From contig NZ_JPYO01000023.1 of assembly GCF_000757485.1 (NCBI RefSeq), forward strand, positions 1-64,000: a stretch of DNA of 64,000 bases. The letters are read 5' to 3'. The notes under the pieces are model-generated. The model was given only the letters and a program-made list of their open reading frames with translations. It did no database searches and had not been told where the DNA came from. The position numbers were made by a program, and so were the translations under genes. The first letter of the stretch is position 1. Each line of letters begins with the position of its first letter. The DNA comes from Achromobacter sp. RTa. Its GTDB lineage: Bacteria; Pseudomonadota; Gammaproteobacteria; Burkholderiales; Burkholderiaceae_B. Positions 60,383 to 64,000 of this stretch are shown piece by piece.

Positions 60383-62017
60383 ATGCATCAGTTGAAAAAC
60401 GCAGGACAGGGCGTGTGGTTCAAAGTCTTGGGCGCGGCAGTGCTGGCGCTGGGCGTGCAGCCCGGCGCCTACGCCCAGGCTGACGCAGGCGAGGCTGCCG
60501 CGCCGCCTTCCAGGCAATCGGACGAGCGCCGCGTCAACATCAGCGAATACATCGTGCGCGGCAACTCAGTGCTCGGCGCGAGCGATATCGAAAAAGCCGT
60601 CTACCCATTCCTCGGGCCTGGACGCACGATGTCCGACATCGAGTCGGCCCGTAATGCTTTGCAAGACAGCTATCACCAGAAGGGTTATCAATCCGTGTAC
60701 GTCGACCTGCCCGAACAGCAGGTGACGGGCGGGGTCGTGATTCTGCAGGTGACCGAGACCAAGGTGGGGCGTTTGCGCGTGGTGGGCGCGCAGCACTACT
60801 CGCCGCTGGAGATCCGCGAAGAGGTGCCTGCGCTGCAGGAAGGCGAGGTGCCCAATTTCAACAAGGCGCAAGTCGAGCTGACGGCGCTCAACCGCACGTC
60901 CAGCCGCCAGGTCATGCCGCTGGTGCGGGAGGGCAAGTTCCCCGGCACCATGGACGTCGACCTCAAGGTCGAAGATAAAAGTCCCTGGAGCGCCAGCGCG
61001 GGCCTGAACAACGATTACAGCGCCGACACCGAAAAGTTGCGCGCCATGTTCACGCTCGGCCATGACAACCTGTGGCAGCGCGGCCATGCTTTCTCGCTGA
61101 CCTTTTTCACTGCACCCCAGGAACCGTCCAACGCCCGTGTGTGGTCAGGCTCTTACTCCATGCCCCTGTCCGACCGTTGGAGTCTGCAGTTCTCGGGCTA
61201 CAAGTCCGACAGCGACGTGGCCACCATCGGCGGCACCAACGTGCTGGGCCGCGGCCACTCGTTTGGCGCGATGGCGACCTACAGCATGGAGCCGCTGGGC
61301 AATTGGTACAACAGTTTTTCCTTCGGCCTGGACTACAAGGATTTCGACGAGCAGATCCGTTTCGGCGATGACCGCGATCGCGTGCCGCTCAAGTATTTGC
61401 CGTTCACGCTGTCGTACGACGGCTATCGCTATACGGAGCTTACGCAGAGCTCGGTCAGCATGAGCGTGGTCGCGGCCTCGCGCAGCATGTTCGGCCTGGG
61501 TAGCAGCGCGGAAGACTTCGACTACAAGCGCTACATGGCCAGCCCCAGCTTCGCGCTGTTGCGCGGCGATCTGACCCACACCCAGGACGTCGGACGCGAT
61601 TGGCAGCTGTTTGCGCGTGGCGGCTTCCAGCTGGCGTCGGGCGCGTTGGTGTCCAACGAGCAATTCTCGGCCGGCGGCGCGACCAGCGTGCGGGGCTACC
61701 TGGCTGCGGAACGCGCGGCCGATGAAGGCCTGATGGCGTCGCTCGAATTTCGCACCCCATCGCTGTCCCGCTGGGCCGGTCCGCTCGTGAATGAATGGCG
61801 CTTCTTCGCTTTCGCTGACTGGGCATTCCTGCGCCTGCGCGATCCGCTGCCCGAGCAGCAGCATTCTTTTGGACTGGCCAGCGTCGGCCTGGGTACCCGC
61901 ATACAGGTTTTCGATTGGCTGTACGGCGGCCTGAGCTGGGGCTATGCCCTGCGCGACGGCGACGTCACCAAGAAAAACGATTCGCGCCTCAACTTCAATC
62001 TGCGCGCCACCTATTAA
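60383..62017 (+). CDS. TpsB outer-membrane transporter (ShlB/FhaC family)
   Basis: A 544-residue protein that moves TpsA across the outer membrane. Residues 1-32 are a signal peptide (ending GAYAQA). Two POTRA domains (about 50-127 and 128-205) bind the TPS domain; EYIVRGNSVLGASDIEKAV and GRLRVVGAQHYSPLEIREEV open them. A 16-strand barrel fills the rest, and VRGY (436-439) is the conserved loop L6 motif. The protein ends in Tyr, as usual for barrels. It follows tpsA by 186 bases and is its dedicated partner. Confidence 0.93.
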   Translation: MHQLKNAGQGVWFKVLGAAVLALGVQPGAYAQADAGEAAAPPSRQSDERRVNISEYIVRGNSVLGASDIEKAVYPFLGPGRTMSDIESARNALQDSYHQKGYQSVYVDLPEQQVTGGVVILQVTETKVGRLRVVGAQHYSPLEIREEVPALQEGEVPNFNKAQVELTALNRTSSRQVMPLVREGKFPGTMDVDLKVEDKSPWSASAGLNNDYSADTEKLRAMFTLGHDNLWQRGHAFSLTFFTAPQEPSNARVWSGSYSMPLSDRWSLQFSGYKSDSDVATIGGTNVLGRGHSFGAMATYSMEPLGNWYNSFSFGLDYKDFDEQIRFGDDRDRVPLKYLPFTLSYDGYRYTELTQSSVSMSVVAASRSMFGLGSSAEDFDYKRYMASPSFALLRGDLTHTQDVGRDWQLFARGGFQLASGALVSNEQFSAGGATSVRGYLAAERAADEGLMASLEFRTPSLSRWAGPLVNEWRFFAFADWAFLRLRDPLPEQQHSFGLASVGLGTRIQVFDWLYGGLSWGYALRDGDVTKKNDSRLNFNLRATY

Positions 62018-62053
62018 CCCATACGGATGAAGGCCTTCCGGAGCACGACTACC

Positions 62054-63922
62054 ATGCAACGCTTACTCTTTCTGATGCTGACCCTGGTCGTCAGCGCGTT
62101 CCCGCTGACCGCCAAGGCTTGGTGGCAGGCAGATTGGAACTTTCGCAAGCAGATCTCGGTGGATACGACGGCGCAGGCCGGCGCCATCAATGACAACGTG
62201 GGCCGCGTGCCGCTGCTGGTGCGCCTGCACACCGCCAACTTCGCCTTCGACGGCGTCAATGAAAACGGCTCGGACCTGCGCTTTGTCGCCAGCGACGACA
62301 AGACCGTGCTGAACCATCAGATCGAAAGCTTCGATCCGCTCTTGGGCATGGCGCTGGTCTGGGTCGACATCCCCGAGGTCGTGGGTGCGCAGCGCCAGGA
62401 TATCTGGATGTACTACGGCAACCAGCAGGCGCCGGCTACTTCCAACGGCCAGTTGGCTTTCGACCCCAACTACACGCTGGTGTACCACTTCAACGGCGCG
62501 CCCGACGCGCCGCCGCGCGATTCCACGGCTTACAGCAACCACGCGCAGACCGCGCCGGCCGGTATGGTGGACGGCGTGATCGGTCGCGCCGCGCAGTTTG
62601 CCGGCGGCGCGCCGCTGATGCTGCCCGCCAGCCCCTCGATGGCGCTGCCTTCCGCCGGCGCCTTCACTTTCAGCGCCTGGGTGCGCGCCGACCAGCCTGC
62701 CGGCACGCAGCTCGTCTATGCCCGTCGCGATAGCGGCAATTCGCTGCTGATCGGCTTGGACAATGGCGTGCCATTCGTCGAGGTCAGCGGCCAGCGCACG
62801 CAACCCGGCCAACCGCTATCGCCGGCCGCCTGGCAACACCTGGCCGTGACCGCCGATGGCAGGCAGGCCGTGCTGTACGTCAACGGGCAGCCCGCCGCCA
62901 CCCTGGGCGTCAGCCTGCCCGCGCTGAACACGGTCGCCGCGATCGGCGGCGACGTGCCCGGGGCCGTGGCGGCGGCTCCTGAGACCGCGCCCGCCGAAGG
63001 CGCCGCGGCGACGGCCCCCGGCGCTGACGCGCAAGCCTCCATGCCTGTGACGCCCGCCGTGGTTTACACGCCGTTCATCGGCGCCATCGACGAAATCCGC
63101 ATCTCCAAGATCGCGCGTCCGGCGGCGGTCATCAGGGCCGACGCGATGGCCCAGGGCGCCGAGTCGCGGCTGGTGGTCTACGGCGCCGACGAAGAGCAGT
63201 CGGGCTTCGGCTTTGGCGGGCTGGGCTATCTGCTCAATGCCGTTCCCCTGGACGCCTGGATCGTGATCGCCGTGCTGGTCTTCATGATGATCCAGTCGTG
63301 GGTGGTCATGATCTCCAAGAACCGCAAGGTGTCGCGCGTGGAAGAAGGCAATGCCCGGTTCCGCCAGGCTTTCTCCAAGATCGGAAATCGCCTTGAGATG
63401 CTGATGGACGACGCTGCGCTGAAGGGCGCTTTGGGCGAGGCTCCGCTGTGGCGTCTGTACGAAGTTGCCGTCAACGAACTGCGCGTACGCCGTGCGCATG
63501 GCGCCGACACCTCGTCGATCTCCGGCGCAACCATAGAAGCCATCCGCGCTTCCATGGACGCTGTTCGCACCAGAGAAGTGCAGACGCTGGGTCGCCGCAT
63601 GGGGGTGCTGTCCAACGCCATCGCCGGCGGCCCGTACATCGGCCTGCTGGGCACGGTGCTGGGGATCATGGTGGTGTTTCTGGGCACCGCCATGGCGGGC
63701 GACGTGAACATCAACGCCATCGCGCCGGGCATGGCGGCCGCGCTGCTGGCCACCGCCATGGGGCTGTTCGTCGCGATCCCGGCGCTGTTTGGCTACAACC
63801 GGCTGCAGGGTCGCAACAAGGACGTGGGCGCCGACATGCGCGTGTTCGTCGATGAGTTCGTGACCCGCCTGGCCGAGGTACATGGCGAAAGCCAGGTCGA
63901 CGAAATCGCTCGCGCTGCTTAA
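62054..63922 (+). CDS. ExbB/TolQ proton channel fused to DUF2341 and LamG-like domains
   Basis: A 622-residue inner-membrane protein. A signal peptide (1-22, ending TAKA) leads to a DUF2341 domain (about 20-130, ending IWMYYGNQQAP), then a concanavalin-like LamG domain (about 150-350, FTFSAWVRADQPAG ... GAIDEIRISKIARP) with an Ala/Pro-rich insert. The ExbB part follows: first helix near 399-420 (AWIVIAVLVFMMIQSW), then IGLLGTVLGIMVVFLGTAM and MAAALLATAMGLFVAIPAL. ATG 62054 has GGAG upstream; ATG 62027 would add nine residues. It is followed by exbD after 11 bases. Confidence 0.88.
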   Translation: MQRLLFLMLTLVVSAFPLTAKAWWQADWNFRKQISVDTTAQAGAINDNVGRVPLLVRLHTANFAFDGVNENGSDLRFVASDDKTVLNHQIESFDPLLGMALVWVDIPEVVGAQRQDIWMYYGNQQAPATSNGQLAFDPNYTLVYHFNGAPDAPPRDSTAYSNHAQTAPAGMVDGVIGRAAQFAGGAPLMLPASPSMALPSAGAFTFSAWVRADQPAGTQLVYARRDSGNSLLIGLDNGVPFVEVSGQRTQPGQPLSPAAWQHLAVTADGRQAVLYVNGQPAATLGVSLPALNTVAAIGGDVPGAVAAAPETAPAEGAAATAPGADAQASMPVTPAVVYTPFIGAIDEIRISKIARPAAVIRADAMAQGAESRLVVYGADEEQSGFGFGGLGYLLNAVPLDAWIVIAVLVFMMIQSWVVMISKNRKVSRVEEGNARFRQAFSKIGNRLEMLMDDAALKGALGEAPLWRLYEVAVNELRVRRAHGADTSSISGATIEAIRASMDAVRTREVQTLGRRMGVLSNAIAGGPYIGLLGTVLGIMVVFLGTAMAGDVNINAIAPGMAAALLATAMGLFVAIPALFGYNRLQGRNKDVGADMRVFVDEFVTRLAEVHGESQVDEIARAA

Positions 63923-63933
63923 GGAGATTCGAC

Positions 63934-64000
63934 ATGGCATCCGTGTCCCCGAGCGATGACGATGACGGCGCGCCCGTCGATGGCATCAACATCACGCCGC
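63934..64000 (+). CDS. ExbD/TolR family protein, 5' end only
   Basis: The first 22 codons (MASVSPSDDDDGAPVDGINI then TP) are in the window, and the gene runs off the right edge. GINITP matches the ExbD start before its single membrane helix. AAGGAG at 63921-63926 is a good ribosome site and the gene follows the ExbB-like gene by 11 bases. Confidence 0.8.
   Translation, partial: MASVSPSDDDDGAPVDGINITP

Overview
The window is GC-rich, densely coded DNA from a betaproteobacterium of the Alcaligenaceae, closest in gene style to Bordetella or Achromobacter. This rests on the form of the atp operon, the hemE-priA-rep neighbourhood, the paired acyl-CoA and tripartite-style catabolic clusters, and the intergenic hairpin repeats. 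The genus is an inference, since no database search was possible.

Layout. 1-1.9 kb: an exported DUF1254/DUF1214 protein preceded by a hairpin repeat. 2.0-9.6 kb: the complete F1Fo ATP synthase operon atpIBEFHAGDC, closed by a strong terminator. 9.7-17.4 kb: a Fis-type regulator, hemE, priA (behind a perfect DnaA box), rep helicase and a class II glutamine amidotransferase. 17.4-17.9 kb: an intergenic array built from TGTCWGACA palindromes and 36-bp units. 17.9-18.9 kb: dapD on the minus strand. 18.9-31.8 kb: a minus-strand catabolic/uptake operon (aspartoacylase-like deacylase, peptide-type ABC transporter, alpha/beta hydrolase, M20 peptidase, and a passenger-less autotransporter barrel). It has a divergent LysR regulator and a second, paralogous binding protein on the far side of a tandem 80-bp repeat. 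32.2-33.4 kb: a small protein gene under a triple-operator promoter, and nnrD. 33.6-41.1 kb: acyl-CoA catabolism genes arranged divergently around a TetR-type operator. 41.2-42.1 kb: a dihaem cytochrome c. 42.33 kb: tRNA-Arg(CCG), followed by decayed non-coding DNA.

42.9-64 kb is the most interesting part. It holds a TonB-like protein, a small secreted protein, an STN-domain protein without an outer-membrane barrel, a FecI-type ECF sigma factor and a FecR-type anti-sigma factor whose frame is broken. These are followed by a 4638-residue two-partner-secretion exoprotein (TpsA), its TpsB transporter, an ExbB protein fused to a DUF2341/LamG-like periplasmic part, and the start of exbD. The set and order resemble the PUMA3 (VreA-VreI-VreR) cell-surface signalling system of Pseudomonas aeruginosa and its PdtA/PdtB/ExbB2/ExbD2 targets. 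Sequences resembling PHO boxes lie before the STN gene, tpsA and tpsB, which suggests phosphate control. The likely working is: a periplasmic sensor and anti-sigma factor release the sigma factor, which turns on secretion of a giant adhesin-like protein together with a dedicated ExbBD-TonB energy module. The cluster runs off the right edge.
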